DNA from: Planctomycetota bacterium
GTDB taxonomy: Bacteria; Planctomycetota; Phycisphaerae; Tepidisphaerales; Tepidisphaeraceae
Direction of reading: 5' to 3'
NCBI GenBank assembly: GCA_039182125.1
Contig: JBCDCH010000033.1
Span: 1-40,787, forward strand
Length of the DNA stretch: 40,787 nt
Shown here: piece by piece, positions 8,857-18,081 of the stretch
Position numbering within the stretch: the first letter of the stretch is position 1
How the letters are laid out: the number at the start of each line of letters is the position of its first letter
The notes under the pieces: model-generated
The model's database searches: none
Told to the model about the DNA's origin: nothing
What the model saw: only the letters and a program-made list of their open reading frames with translations
Made by a program: the position numbers and the translations under genes

Positions 8857-11766
8857 ATGGCAACGAGCGCGCCCGATCCGACCAAATCCATCCGCGTCCG
8901 TGGGGCGGCCGAGCACAATCTCAAATCGATCGACCTCGACATCCCCCGCGACAAGCTCACCGTCGTGACCGGGCTCTCGGGCAGTGGCAAGTCGACGCTC
9001 GCGTTCGACACGGTCTACGCCGAGGGGCAACGCAAGTACATGGAGTCGCTGAGCGCATACGCCCGGCAGTTCCTGGATCAGCTGCAGAAGCCGGACATCG
9101 AGAGCATCGACGGCCTGCCGCCGACGATCGCCATCGAGCAGCGCGGCTCCTCGCACAACCCGCGCTCCACCGTCGCGACCACGACGGAGATCTACGACTA
9201 CCTGCGCGTGCTCTTCGCGCGGGCGGGGACTCCGCACTGCTGGGAATGTGGGCGGGTGATCTCTTCGCAGTCGCCGAGCCAGATCGTCGATGACGTGATG
9301 AAACGACCCGCCAAGACCAAGCTCATGGTCATGGCCCCTCTGGTTTCGCAGCAGAAGGGCGAGCATAAGGAAACCTTCGGCGCGATCGTCAAGCAGGGCT
9401 TCGTCCGCGCCCGCGTCGACGGCGAGATCATCGACATCAAGGACGGCGACTTCCCCAAGCTCGCCAAGACCTACAAGCACGACATCGCCGCCGTGGTGGA
9501 TCGCATCGTGCTGAAGGACGAGATCCGCTCCCGCCTGGCCGACAGCGTCGAGACGGCCCTGCAACTCACGCGCGGCAACGTGATCATCACCGTCGAGGAA
9601 GATGGCGAGTGGGTCGACCACCTCTACTCCGAGCACTTCGCTTGCCCGGACCATCCGCATGTGAGTTTGCCCGAGCTCGAGCCGCGGCTGTTTTCGTTCA
9701 ACTCACCGCAGGGCGCTTGCGAGTCTTGCCACGGTTTGGGCACGACGTTCAAGTTCGACCCGGACATGGTCGTGCCCGACCCGGACCTGTCGCTGGAGAA
9801 CGGCGCGGTCGAAGGCTGGCGGCGTAACGGCAAGCGGATGAACATCTACTACGCCCGGGTGCTGCGGACCTTCTGCCGGGAGTTCGGCGTGGACTACCAC
9901 GCGCCGTTCAAGGACATGACCAAGGCACAGAAGGACGCCTTGCTCTTCGGCACCAACAAGAAGGGCATGCGGTTCGAGGGCGTCATCCCGAACTTGCAAC
10001 GCCGCTTCGAGTCGACGGATTCCGACTACGTCAAGCAACGGCTCAACAGCTACATGTCCGAGCAGCCGTGTCCGCAGTGCAATGGCAAGCGGCTGAAGAC
10101 CGACGCGCTCTCGGTCCGGCTCAACAGCACCGGCGAGAAGCCCGCCAAAGCCCCCAAGGGCGACACGACCAAACTGCCGGGCCATTCCATCGATGACCTG
10201 ACCCGCATGAACGTCGTCGATGCGCTCGAGTTCTTCGACAACCTCCGTCTCAGCGAGGAGGGCGAACTGATCGCCGCGCCGATCCGCAAGGAAGTCGCCT
10301 CACGCCTCGGCTTTCTCAACGACGTCGGACTCGGCTACCTCAATCTCGCCCGAAAGACCGGCTCCCTCTCCGGCGGGGAAGCCCAGCGCATCCGCCTTGC
10401 CACCCAGGTCGGCTCCAAACTCGTCGGCGTCTGCTACGTCCTCGACGAACCGACCATCGGCCTGCACCAGCGTGACAACGACCGACTGATCAACACGCTG
10501 CTCGCCCTGCGCGACATCGGCAACACCGTGCTCATGGTCGAGCACGACGAGGACTGCATCCGCGCCGCCGACCACCTCATCGACATCGGCCCCGCCGCCG
10601 GTGCCCACGGCGGCAACGTCGTCGCCCAGGGCGACATGCCGGGCGTGCTCACGCAGAACCACTCGGTCACCGTTCAATACCTCACCGGCGAGAAGTTCAT
10701 CGCCACCCCCGAGCAACGCCGTAAGCTCGACAGGAAGAAGTGCATCGAGGTTAAAGGCGCGAAAGCCAACAACCTCAAGGACGTCTCGGCCAAGTTCCCC
10801 CTCGGTGGCTTCGTCTGCGTCACCGGCGTCTCGGGCTCCGGTAAATCCACGCTCGTCAACCAGACGCTGCTCCCCGCGCTCAAGCGCAAGGTCTACGGCT
10901 CCCGCGTCAAACCCGGCCAACACAAGTCGCTCACCGGCGCCGGTCAGGTCGACAAGGTCATCGAGATCGACCAGTCGCCCATCGGCCGCACCCCGCGCTC
11001 CAACCCCGCGACCTACACCGGCAGCTTCGACGAAATCCGCAAGGTGTTTTCGCAAACCCGCGAGTCCAAGCTCCGCGGCTACAAGCCCGGCCGGTTCTCG
11101 TTCAACGTCAAGGGCGGCCGGTGCGAGGCGTGCCAGGGGCAGGGCCAGAAGCTCATCGAGATGCACTTCCTGCCCGACGTGTACGTCGAGTGCGAAGCTT
11201 GCCACGGGGCCCGCTACAACCCCGAGACGCTGGAGGTGAAGTACCGCGGCAAGTCCATCGCCGACATCCTCGCGATGACCATCGAGGAGGCCTGCGAGTT
11301 CTTCGAGAACTTCCCCGCGATCCATCGCATGCTCAAAGCGCTCAACGACGTCGGCCTCGGCTACGTCCGCCTCGGCCAGCCCTCCACCCAGCTCTCCGGC
11401 GGCGAGGCCCAGCGCGTCAAGCTCGCCAGCGAGCTCGGCAAGAACCCGACGGGCCACACGTTCTACGTCCTCGACGAACCCACCACCGGCCTGCACTTCG
11501 AGGACATCCGAAAGCTCCTCGACGTGCTCGATCGCCTGGCCGATCTGGGCAACACGGTCCTGGTCATCGAGCACAACCTCGACGTGATCAAGTGTGCCGA
11601 CTGGATCATCGACCTCGGCCCCGAGGGCGGCGACGGCGGCGGGACGATCATCGCCGAAGGCACTCCCGAGGACGTGGCCAAGCTGACCAAGGCGAGCTTC
11701 ACGGCCAAGTACCTGGCCCCGATGCTGGCCAAGCGATCCAAGCCCAAACACAAAGCATCGGCGTAA
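8857..11766 (+). CDS. uvrA: Excinuclease ABC subunit A
   Basis: The damage-recognition ATPase of nucleotide excision repair; a dimer that loads UvrB onto lesions. At 969 residues it is slightly longer than the usual 940. The first Walker A is GLSGSGKS (39-46), followed by [19 protein letters not shown]; the first ABC signature is [15 protein letters not shown] with [12 protein letters not shown]. The second Walker A is [13 protein letters not shown] and the second signature [15 protein letters not shown] with [13 protein letters not shown]. Zinc-binding cysteine pairs are visible at CESCHG, CPQCNG and CEACQG...CEACHG. The product is complete with all catalytic motifs. It stands after the polysaccharide cluster with its own probable promoter, and a second epimerase follows 9 bp downstream. 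Very secure. Confidence 0.98.
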   Translation: MATSAPDPTKSIRVRGAAEHNLKSIDLDIPRDKLTVVTGLSGSGKSTLAFDTVYAEGQRKYMESLSAYARQFLDQLQKPDIESIDGLPPTIAIEQRGSSHNPRSTVATTTEIYDYLRVLFARAGTPHCWECGRVISSQSPSQIVDDVMKRPAKTKLMVMAPLVSQQKGEHKETFGAIVKQGFVRARVDGEIIDIKDGDFPKLAKTYKHDIAAVVDRIVLKDEIRSRLADSVETALQLTRGNVIITVEEDGEWVDHLYSEHFACPDHPHVSLPELEPRLFSFNSPQGACESCHGLGTTFKFDPDMVVPDPDLSLENGAVEGWRRNGKRMNIYYARVLRTFCREFGVDYHAPFKDMTKAQKDALLFGTNKKGMRFEGVIPNLQRRFESTDSDYVKQRLNSYMSEQPCPQCNGKRLKTDALSVRLNSTGEKPAKAPKGDTTKLPGHSIDDLTRMNVVDALEFFDNLRLSEEGELIAAPIRKEVASRLGFLNDVGLGYLNLARKTGSLSGGEAQRIRLATQVGSKLVGVCYVLDEPTIGLHQRDNDRLINTLLALRDIGNTVLMVEHDEDCIRAADHLIDIGPAAGAHGGNVVAQGDMPGVLTQNHSVTVQYLTGEKFIATPEQRRKLDRKKCIEVKGAKANNLKDVSAKFPLGGFVCVTGVSGSGKSTLVNQTLLPALKRKVYGSRVKPGQHKSLTGAGQVDKVIEIDQSPIGRTPRSNPATYTGSFDEIRKVFSQTRESKLRGYKPGRFSFNVKGGRCEACQGQGQKLIEMHFLPDVYVECEACHGARYNPETLEVKYRGKSIADILAMTIEEACEFFENFPAIHRMLKALNDVGLGYVRLGQPSTQLSGGEAQRVKLASELGKNPTGHTFYVLDEPTTGLHFEDIRKLLDVLDRLADLGNTVLVIEHNLDVIKCADWIIDLGPEGGDGGGTIIAEGTPEDVAKLTKASFTAKYLAPMLAKRSKPKHKASA

Positions 11767-11775
11767 GGTGAACTC

Positions 11776-12639
11776 ATGCGCATCGTCGTGACAGGTGGAA
11801 GCGGGCGGATCGGGTCGGCCCTGGTCGAGCGTTTGCATGCCGACGGCCATGACGTGTTGAACCTCGATGTGCGCAAGCCGCCGGCCGACGCGCCGAGCCC
11901 TTGGCGATACGTGGAACTTGCCGACCGTGCCGCGCTTCAGCCGCTGCTCGAAGGCGCGGACGCGGTGGCTCACCTGGGCGAGTTGCCCGATGCGTATCGC
12001 GACACGCCGACCGGTGTGTTCACCCGCAACACCGCCGCCGGCTCGACCGTGTTGCAAACAGCGTCCGATCTCGGCATCGGGCGTGTCGTTTACACCAGCA
12101 GTTGCCAGGTGTACCGCTACTTCGGTGCTGATGAGAAGAAGCCCGCGCCGGCGGTGATTCCGTTCGACGAGACCCACCCGGTCGAGCCACCCAACCCTTA
12201 CGGCGCGTCGAAGGTCGCCAACGAAACTTACGCCCGTTACCTCGCGCAGAACGCTGGTCTGTCGGTCGCGGCGTTGCGGTTGCCGGGCGTCGTGCGTAAT
12301 GACAGTTGGTGGTTCCGCCAGCGTCGTAACCTTGATCGGCCGATCGAAGATTTCGCCGAGTACGGCACCTACATCATGATCGACGATGTGACCGACGTGT
12401 TCGCCCGTCTGCTCGAAACGCCGCGACCCGGCTTCGAGGCCTACCACGCCGCCGCGGTCGACAACGTCAGCCCGTTCACGCTGGCCCAACTCGCGGCGCA
12501 CAACGGTTACGCCGGGCCGGCCGTTCCGGATGACGCGGCCAGCCTCTTCGATTGCTCCAAGCTCCGGGAGCACGTCGGCTGGGTGGCGCGGAAGACGGCC
12601 GACGAGGTGTTCGGTCCGCGTGGTGCGAAATCCGAATGA
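11776..12639 (+). CDS. NAD(P)-dependent epimerase/reductase (extended SDR)
   Basis: A 287-residue Rossmann enzyme with TGGSGRIGSALVERL (6-20), an acidic NAD-selective residue in LNLDVRKP, the VVYTSSCQVYRYFG serine region and YGASK for the catalytic Tyr/Lys pair. It is shorter than the sugar epimerase at 3958-4971 and lacks the GalE-type RYFNVFG segment, so the substrate is open; such proteins are often annotated as NAD-dependent epimerase/dehydratase. The start lies 9 bp after the uvrA stop with AAGGTGA just upstream, so it is probably co-transcribed with uvrA. Confidence 0.85.
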   Translation: MRIVVTGGSGRIGSALVERLHADGHDVLNLDVRKPPADAPSPWRYVELADRAALQPLLEGADAVAHLGELPDAYRDTPTGVFTRNTAAGSTVLQTASDLGIGRVVYTSSCQVYRYFGADEKKPAPAVIPFDETHPVEPPNPYGASKVANETYARYLAQNAGLSVAALRLPGVVRNDSWWFRQRRNLDRPIEDFAEYGTYIMIDDVTDVFARLLETPRPGFEAYHAAAVDNVSPFTLAQLAAHNGYAGPAVPDDAASLFDCSKLREHVGWVARKTADEVFGPRGAKSE

Positions 12640-12730
12640 GCGTTGGTTTGACGAAGCATTGATGTTTGTGCATGGTTTCGGCGACCGGGTCGCGCAGGCC
12701 CGGCACGTTGGGGAAGGAACCGAAGTACCT

Positions 12731-13429
12731 ATGCCGATGATGCTCCATCACGGGATCGAAGAACTGCAAGAGCGGATGGCCCGCATGGCCGCCCGTGTGA
12801 CGCAGTCGGTCGAGCGCGCGGTACGAGCGGTGATCGACGGCGACCCGGGGCTGGTGAAGAAGATTCATAAAGCCGATGCCCGCATCGACGTCGAAGAGGT
12901 CGCAGTCGAAAAGCAGGCGATCAACCTGCTGGCCTTGTTCCAGCCGGCCGCGACGGACCTGCGCTTGCTCACGACGATCATCAAGGCCAACGCCGATTTC
13001 GAGCGGATCGGTGACTGCGCGGTCAACATCGCCCGCAACGGCCGGCCATTGATCAAGGCCCGAGACAACGGTGAGGACGTCGACCTCCCGCCGTCGCTAC
13101 GTGAACTCGCGGCCGGCGCGGAGAAGTTGCTCGGCGACGCAGTTCGGGCGTTTAATCTGCAAGATGAGATGGCTGCTCAGGACGTCATCGACGGCGATGA
13201 GCGGCTCGACGCGCTCTACCACGACACCGTCCAGAGCATGCTCGCTCGCATGCCCACCGACACCGAAGGCCTCGATCAGGCGGGCAAGGATCGCCGGATG
13301 AGCCAGGACTTTTCGATCATTCTGATCGCCAAGAGTCTCGAACGGATCGGCGACCACTGCACCAATATCGCCGAGGACGTGATCTACATCGCCAGCGGTG
13401 AGATCGTCCGCCATCGCCGCGGTGGATGA
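12731..13429 (+). CDS. phoU: PhoU-like phosphate-signalling regulator
   Basis: A 232-residue all-helical protein with two PhoU repeats, each ending in the metal-binding signature: ERIGDCAVNIARNG (about 91-104) and ERIGDHCTNIAEDVIYI near the C-terminus. PhoU links the Pst phosphate transporter to the PhoR/PhoB signalling system and restrains phosphate uptake. No pst or phoBR gene is in the window, so here it stands alone. The start at 12731 is preferred because GGAAGGA (12712-12718) lies just upstream and the first PhoU helix begins at once; an in-frame ATG at 12662 would add 23 residues without family similarity. Confidence 0.92.
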   Translation: MPMMLHHGIEELQERMARMAARVTQSVERAVRAVIDGDPGLVKKIHKADARIDVEEVAVEKQAINLLALFQPAATDLRLLTTIIKANADFERIGDCAVNIARNGRPLIKARDNGEDVDLPPSLRELAAGAEKLLGDAVRAFNLQDEMAAQDVIDGDERLDALYHDTVQSMLARMPTDTEGLDQAGKDRRMSQDFSIILIAKSLERIGDHCTNIAEDVIYIASGEIVRHRRGG

Positions 13430-13489
13430 GGCACGCTTGTCCGTTGCCGTGGCTGCGCCTAACGTCGCCGTCCCCGAAAGCGAGCCACC

Positions 13490-13756
13490 ATGAAGAAGGA
13501 AATCCACCCCAACTACCGCGAAGTCGTGTTCCAGGACCCCGGTGCCGGCTACAAGTTCGTTAGCCGTTCCTGTGCCCCGTCCAACGACACGATCGAGCAC
13601 GAAGGCAAGGAGTATCCGCTGATCAAGGTGGACATCTCCAGCGCCAGCCACCCCTTCTTCACCGGCAAGCAGACCTTCGTTGACACCGCCGGTCGCGTGG
13701 ACCGCTTCCAGAAGAAGTTCGGCAACTACAAGAGCAAGTTCGGGAAGAAGTCCTAG
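13490..13756 (+). CDS. rpmE2: 50S ribosomal protein L31, type B
   Basis: An 88-residue protein beginning [20 protein letters not shown], with HPFFTGKQ and VDRFQKKFG near the end, matching type B L31 (RpmE2). The CxxC zinc-binding cysteines of type A L31 are absent, as expected for the zinc-independent form that can replace L31 during zinc shortage. A single gene with short flanks; a hairpin follows directly. Confidence 0.95.
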   Translation: MKKEIHPNYREVVFQDPGAGYKFVSRSCAPSNDTIEHEGKEYPLIKVDISSASHPFFTGKQTFVDTAGRVDRFQKKFGNYKSKFGKKS

Positions 13757-13758
13757 CA

Positions 13759-13788
13759 CTTCGGCCGAGACCTAAGCCTTGGCCGAGG
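13759..13788 (+). terminator. Hairpin after rpmE2
   Basis: CTTCGGCCGAG (13759-13769) can pair with CTTGGCCGAGG (13778-13788) over 11 positions, two of them G-U. It begins just after the L31 stop. There is no following U-tract, so termination is likely but not certain. Confidence 0.45.
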
Positions 13789-13801
13789 AGCGCGTACCCA
13801 C

Positions 13802-14398
13802 ATGACATCTCAACGTCCCTGCCGCAAGCCCCCGTCAATCCGCGGCGGGGGCGTTGTGCTTTTGCTCCTACTGGTCATCGGCTGTTCCAAGCAGGCTCCG
13901 CCCCTGACCGCACAGCAGCAAGCCGCCACCCGGGCGGCGACCCAGACCGCGGCGGGGCAGTACATCGACAATCTCGAAGCCGTCGCGACTCCGCCCGTCG
14001 GCTGGGCACTCGACGACGTCAAAACCGGCGACAACTACATTCACTACGTCTGGCTCAGCCCCACCGGTAAGACTGCTTATGGCATCGTCCGCTTCACCCC
14101 GCCGATCTACGTCTGGGCCAACGAGTTCGGCCACAACGCGGCGTTCAACTTCGGCTTCAAGCCGGCGATGAAAGACGATCAGGGATACGTCAAGGTGCTC
14201 GATAAATCCTGGGACGGCGAGGCGCGCATGCTCGTGTTCGAGGTCGAGGGCGGGACGTACACGACCCGCAACCATTTTCGCGTTCGTGGCCGGCGGGGTT
14301 GGACGGTCTACGCCGGGACGTTCACGGGTGAGACGCCGATCGCCGAGGAACTGGCGTTGGCGATCGAAGCTCGCAATGCGACGACCGTGGCGGAGTAA
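13802..14398 (+). CDS. Lipoprotein of unknown function
   Basis: A 198-residue protein with a basic N-terminus, a hydrophobic stretch and a lipobox at LLVIGCSK, so probably exported and lipid-anchored. The mature part starts with a Gln/Ala/Thr-rich helix, then a mixed alpha/beta region with aromatic strands (YIHYVWLSPTGKTAYGIVRF, IYVWANEFGHNAAFNFGF). No family is recognised. It stands between rpmE2 and the convergent waaA gene. Confidence 0.75.
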   Translation: MTSQRPCRKPPSIRGGGVVLLLLLVIGCSKQAPPLTAQQQAATRAATQTAAGQYIDNLEAVATPPVGWALDDVKTGDNYIHYVWLSPTGKTAYGIVRFTPPIYVWANEFGHNAAFNFGFKPAMKDDQGYVKVLDKSWDGEARMLVFEVEGGTYTTRNHFRVRGRRGWTVYAGTFTGETPIAEELALAIEARNATTVAE

Positions 14399-14408
14399 AC
14401 CGTGCAGC

Positions 14409-14456
14409 GGAGCAACGCGGCTATGCATTCTCGTTACATCGTAGCTGCGCTGCTCC
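14409..14456. terminator. Hairpin between the lipoprotein gene and convergent waaA
   Basis: 14409-14423 pairs with 14442-14456 over 15 positions with one mismatch and one G-U. The right arm overlaps the last codons of waaA (stop at 14434-14436). Its position between converging genes suggests a shared terminator. Confidence 0.45.
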
Positions 14457-15717
14457 CCAACGCGGCTTGTAGGGCTTCGACGTGCTTCGCCGTCGCCCCG
14501 CGTTGTTCGAGGACCACCTGTCGGGCACGCAGGGCAAAGTCGTCGTCGTGACTCAGCGGCCAATCCACGGCGGCCATGATCGCAATGGCCGACGGCGTGC
14601 CACCGTCTTTGCCGACAACGGTACGGATCGCGCGCGATTCCTTGAACGCCGTCATCGCTGCCGCAAAGTTCTGGGTCCACGGGCCGACGACGACATGCCT
14701 GCCCAGCGCCGCTGGCTCGATCATATCGCTGCCACGCTGACTCACCCCAAGGTCCACCAGCGTCCGACCAACCAGTACCACGTCCGCCAGCGCGTACCAC
14801 TTGCGCAACTCGCCCATCGTGTCGCCGAGAATGACCGCTTGCGGATTGTCGACAGGTGTCGTTCGCCGGCTCAGCGAGAAACCGGTCTTCTCGATAATCC
14901 CTGCCACCTCTTCAAAACGCTGCGGATGCCTCGGAACGATCACCAGTCGCAACGCCGGTCGTTGTTCGAGCAGTTTTCGGTAGGCATCGAGCACGATCGT
15001 TTCCTCCCCCGGCCCCGTGCTCCCGCACACCCACACGGGACCGTCGCCCAAGCCCATCACCTCGAGCAACTCATCGACACCTTCGGGTGCTTCGGTGCTC
15101 GCGGTGTCGAACTTCATCGAGCCGACCACCTCGACATTCGGGCAACCGACCGCCGTGAACCGCTCGGCGTAGGTCGCCTCCTGGGCGAGCACCCTGTCGA
15201 TCTTGCGGAACATCGGCTTCGCCAGCGGCCCGAGTCGGCGGTAGCCCTTGTAGCTCTTGGTCGTCATGCGCCCGTTGCCCACGAGGACGGGGATGCCTCG
15301 GCGGTGGCATTCGCCGATGAAGTTGGGCCAGACCTCAAGCTCCATCAGCATCACCACCGACGGCCGCAGCCGATCGAGGAATCGCCGGACGTACTTCGAC
15401 AGGTCCAGCGGAAAGCGCACGCACCGCACCCGTGGCTCTTCGCCGAAGAGCCGTTGCACATGGGCAAAGCCCGTCGTGGTCGTCGTCGAGACCACGACGT
15501 TGAGTTCGTCTTGCTCGGCGAGTAGCCGCCGTATCAGTTCCGCCGTCGCCGCGGCTTCCCCGACGCTGACGGCGTGGATCAACACGCAAGGGCCGTTGAT
15601 CGGCGCGACATCACCATTCCGCTCCGCCAACGCTTCGGCCGCCTTGGCCCGCCACGTCGGATGTAGCTTCGCCCCGAGAAGCAGCGGGGCGTAGACCATG
15701 TCGGCAAACGTCGGCAC
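14434..15717 (-). CDS. waaA: 3-deoxy-D-manno-octulosonic acid transferase (Kdo transferase)
   Basis: Transfers Kdo from CMP-Kdo to lipid A precursor on the inner membrane, so it implies lipopolysaccharide. The N-terminal domain carries LIHAVSVGEAAATAELIRRLL with the conserved catalytic-site VSVGE, then VVSTTTTTGF and MELEVWPNFI. The C-terminal GT-B half has VWVCGSTGPGEETIVLDAY and VIVPRHPQRFEEV, then LGDTMGELRKWYALADVVLVGRTL and MIEPAALGRHVVVGP. Length with the chosen GTG start (15717) is 427, normal for the family; ATG 15699 is possible, and the frame is open to 15792 but would then abut the divergent gene. Very secure family call. Confidence 0.93.
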   Translation of the reverse strand: MPTFADMVYAPLLLGAKLHPTWRAKAAEALAERNGDVAPINGPCVLIHAVSVGEAAATAELIRRLLAEQDELNVVVSTTTTTGFAHVQRLFGEEPRVRCVRFPLDLSKYVRRFLDRLRPSVVMLMELEVWPNFIGECHRRGIPVLVGNGRMTTKSYKGYRRLGPLAKPMFRKIDRVLAQEATYAERFTAVGCPNVEVVGSMKFDTASTEAPEGVDELLEVMGLGDGPVWVCGSTGPGEETIVLDAYRKLLEQRPALRLVIVPRHPQRFEEVAGIIEKTGFSLSRRTTPVDNPQAVILGDTMGELRKWYALADVVLVGRTLVDLGVSQRGSDMIEPAALGRHVVVGPWTQNFAAAMTAFKESRAIRTVVGKDGGTPSAIAIMAAVDWPLSHDDDFALRARQVVLEQRGATAKHVEALQAALGSSAATM

Positions 15718-15793
15718 GGCAAGAGGGTAGCGAGGTGTAGAAACGTCTTGACATTCCTGCCAACTTTCGCGCCGATGGCACGTCAGAGCCACT

Positions 15794-16219
15794 ATGCCGA
15801 GAGCCCTCTGCTACGCGCGGACACCACGGCCTAATCGTCTCATCCAGCGGGTGGCAGTTGTCTTGCTACTGCTTGTAACAGGCCAACTCATTTGGTGGTT
15901 CGGCTGGTCCCAGGTTCGCCCGGCATTTACGCAGTGGCAGGAGCGACGTCAGATCGTCGGGAATGCCCGCAGTAATGCCAATGCGGATTGGGATCGTGGC
16001 GAAGCCGCCGCGCTCTGGACGGAAGTGTCGAGGTCGATCGTCGAGTTCGATACGACTGTCTACCTCGATGCCGAAACAGGCTTACCGACGCTCGCGCCGG
16101 TCGACTGGGCTCCGAGTTGCATGGGCTCGTGGCGTGATCCGCTCTATGTCGAAACTTACCAAGCGACAATCAAAGAGAGATCGGCCGATAGGGCTCCGCC
16201 CAACGCTCGGCTTGAGTGA
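15794..16219 (+). CDS. Hypothetical protein with one membrane helix
   Basis: A 141-residue protein of unknown function: basic N-terminus, one helix at about 21-37 (VAVVLLLLVTGQLIWWFGW), then a soluble domain with acidic and aromatic residues. The TGA stop at 16217-16219 is followed directly, in the same frame, by the next ORF with no intervening base. The two ORFs may therefore be halves of one gene split by a nonsense mutation, or two coupled genes. Confidence 0.55.
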   Translation: MPRALCYARTPRPNRLIQRVAVVLLLLVTGQLIWWFGWSQVRPAFTQWQERRQIVGNARSNANADWDRGEAAALWTEVSRSIVEFDTTVYLDAETGLPTLAPVDWAPSCMGSWRDPLYVETYQATIKERSADRAPPNARLE

Positions 16220-16516
16220 GTGCATCGGTTCGGGGACCTATTCGCGGAGTTATCCGAAAGTGACGCAGTGCCGATTGCCGAAAACAACGTGCCGTTGATC
16301 TGCCAGTTTCAAGCGTGGAGTCATCCCGACCATGTTTGGTTTGCCGTGCGGCCGCTGGATGAGCCGGAAGCGACGATTTACGTCGTTGCGCTGATGGATG
16401 AGGATGCCCCGGCTTTTGTCGAGTGCTTCCTTTTCGACGCGGTCCACGAGAACATCCTTGCGGTGGCAGAAGGTCGGTTGGATGAACGCACGGTTTCGGA
16501 GTTTGGGCTGCGTTAG
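16220..16516 (+). CDS. Hypothetical soluble protein, possibly the 3' half of the gene before it
   Basis: A 98-residue acidic protein (GDLFAELSESDAVPIAENN, FVECFLFDAVHENILAVAEG) with no recognised family. The start codon would be GTG at 16220, immediately after the TGA of the previous ORF and in the same frame, with no separate ribosome-binding site visible. Its sequence reads on naturally from the upstream product. It is either a coupled small gene or the remains of a longer gene interrupted by TGA. Confidence 0.5.
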   Translation: MHRFGDLFAELSESDAVPIAENNVPLICQFQAWSHPDHVWFAVRPLDEPEATIYVVALMDEDAPAFVECFLFDAVHENILAVAEGRLDERTVSEFGLR

Positions 16517-16522
16517 CTCATC

Positions 16523-17254
16523 TCACACCACGTACAGCCGGTGTTCCTTGATGTAGTCGTTCACGGCACCGGGGACGAGGTAGCGGATGCTCATGCCGGT
16601 GCGAAGGCGTTCGCGAACGGTCGTGGCGCTGATCTCGATGCGTGGGGTCAGGGCGGCACGCTGCTTGAACTCGTCCCACGGGGCAGGGATGCTCGACCAG
16701 TCGATCGCGTGTTCGGGGCGGCGCATGACGTGAAAGCGGACGCGGTCGGGCAGGCGCTCGGCGTTGTTCCACTTCGGTAGCGTCGGGAGCTGATCAGCCC
16801 CGATGAGCCAGTCGATCGGCAGGCCCAGCGTCTCGCCGAGGACCCCGGCGGTGGCGTAGGTGTAACTGGGACCGTCGCGGCGGAGTTCGACGTCACTGAC
16901 CTCGAACATGCGATCGACGGCGACGGCGGCCTTGCACATGGCCAGGCGGTGTTCGGCGAGGGCGAGGTCCGGGTCGTCGCGGTGGGGTGGCCGGCCTGAA
17001 GGGATGAGCACCACCCTGTCAAAGCCGAGCGCCTCGGCGGCAGCCCGGGCACAGATCAAATGTCCCAGATGGATGGGATTGAACGTACCGCCAAAGTGCA
17101 AGCGGCGCGGGTTGGCATGCTTGCGATGGGTGCCGGCTCCGGGGGCCGTGGCCGGCACAGGCGTTGCCCCCGTCGGAGTCGGTGCGACTGCACTGGGCTC
17201 GCCGACTTTCGCGGACCTCGGGCCGGTAGAAGGATTGGAGTTCGCGGGGGGCAC
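16523..17254 (-). CDS. nadD: Nicotinate-nucleotide adenylyltransferase
   Basis: Adenylates nicotinate mononucleotide in NAD biosynthesis. The nucleotidyltransferase signature GGTFNPIHLGHL is at 55-66, SGRPPHR follows, and near the end EISATTVRERLRTGMSIRYLVP matches the ISSTxIR block. The core of about 190 residues is normal, but a 48-residue N-terminal extension rich in Pro, Ala, Thr and Gly precedes it. A start inside the extension is possible; no clear ribosome-binding site decides the question. The stop almost meets the convergent gene ending at 16516. Confidence 0.93.
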   Translation of the reverse strand: MPPANSNPSTGPRSAKVGEPSAVAPTPTGATPVPATAPGAGTHRKHANPRRLHFGGTFNPIHLGHLICARAAAEALGFDRVVLIPSGRPPHRDDPDLALAEHRLAMCKAAVAVDRMFEVSDVELRRDGPSYTYATAGVLGETLGLPIDWLIGADQLPTLPKWNNAERLPDRVRFHVMRRPEHAIDWSSIPAPWDEFKQRAALTPRIEISATTVRERLRTGMSIRYLVPGAVNDYIKEHRLYVV

Positions 17255-17314
17255 TATCCGATTCTACAGGCTCACGGAAAATTAGAAGAAATCTGGCGGT
17301 GACGTGAATAGTCC

Positions 17315-17342
17315 TTGACGCGCCCGCACCGCCCTGTATGTT
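17315..17342 (+). promoter_or_regulatory. Candidate sigma-70 promoter
   Basis: TTGACG (17315-17320), 16 bp, TATGTT (17337-17342). It is the best promoter match in the gap before the sigma-factor gene and would produce a leader of about 730 nt. Confidence 0.5.
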
Positions 17343-17356
17343 GCTCAACCGCTTCC

Positions 17357-17399
17357 CGCCAATCGGCAGGCCCGTATTTTCTCGGACGGCCGATTGGCG
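17357..17399 (+). repeat. 11-bp perfect hairpin near the start of the predicted leader RNA
   Basis: CGCCAATCGGC (17357-17367) and GCCGATTGGCG (17389-17399) pair perfectly around a 21-nt loop, about 10 nt after the expected transcription start. A stable 5' hairpin is common in structured RNAs. Confidence 0.6.
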
Positions 17400-18081
17400 A
17401 CACAAGGAAGCACTGCCCAACGGTCCAGCTGGCGTTATCAACCTCGATGTTGCTAACGGTGGTCGGCTCGGGGGGTCTGACTGTGTGCGGCGAGGTGTGC
17501 TGGCGACTGCCGGCTCCGTCGTTGCCCCGGCCAGAACGACAGTCCGACGGGCGGCATGTCCGCCAGTTCGCGACGCGTTGTCAGCGCTGCTCGGCACATC
17601 TGAAACGCCCGATCGCCCCGGCGGCCCCGTTTTTAGCGGCCCAGGCACCTATTGGGACAAAAAGATGTGAGAACGATGGATTCGGCTTCGGGCCGGCGTG
17701 TCGTTTGCACCACGCGGCGAAAACACAGTTTGGCCCCCACCGGTCATGCAACCCGCGACCGAACAGGGTGTATGAAGTAGGTGAACGCTTGCCGATGCCG
17801 ATGGCCGAACTTGGCCGTGCTCAAGCGTTGTCGCTTTCCATCCCGGCGGCCCGAGATCGAGACCCGATCGGCGGAGCCATTACATCCTCGAGCAGTCGAC
17901 GACCCGTTCCATGTGTTCGGCGGGGCGACGCCGCTCAACCTCGCAGACGCCGGCCCGGCCGACGTTTCCAAGTGAGGCACGAATGGTCCTCGCCAGCCCG
18001 GCGGGAACGTTCGGCATCACCCGCGATTGTGAAAAACCGACCGCACGACGCGGTCGTATGACGATGAGAAGGAGCCTCCCC

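Larger units (their letters stand above)
17255..18081 (+). other. About 0.8 kb without a convincing gene: long leader or RNA region before the sigma-factor gene
   Basis: Frames here give Arg/Ser/Pro/Cys-rich readings unlike the neighbouring genes, and no family is seen. The region holds a good promoter-like pair (17315-17342) and several hairpins: 17357-17399 (11-bp perfect stem), GGCGG-CATGT-CCGCC near 17560, and 18039-18055 (GACCGC-ACGAC-GCGGTC) just before the sigma-factor ribosome-binding site. It may be a long untranslated leader or an independent small RNA. I looked for RNase P RNA, tmRNA, SRP RNA and B12-type motifs and found none. Confidence 0.5.

Noticed and set aside
10300-12573. 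757-residue minus-strand open frame
   Set aside because: Antisense of uvrA and the following epimerase; no recognisable domain.
17315-18061. 248-residue plus-strand open frame before the sigma-factor gene
   Set aside because: Arg/Ser/Pro/Cys-rich, no domain, no ribosome-binding site, and its start coincides with the candidate -35 box.
17255-18081. RNase P RNA, tmRNA, SRP RNA or cobalamin riboswitch
   Set aside because: None of the diagnostic core motifs (for example GAGGAAAGUCC, a tmRNA acceptor end with CCA, or a B12 box) could be found by eye.
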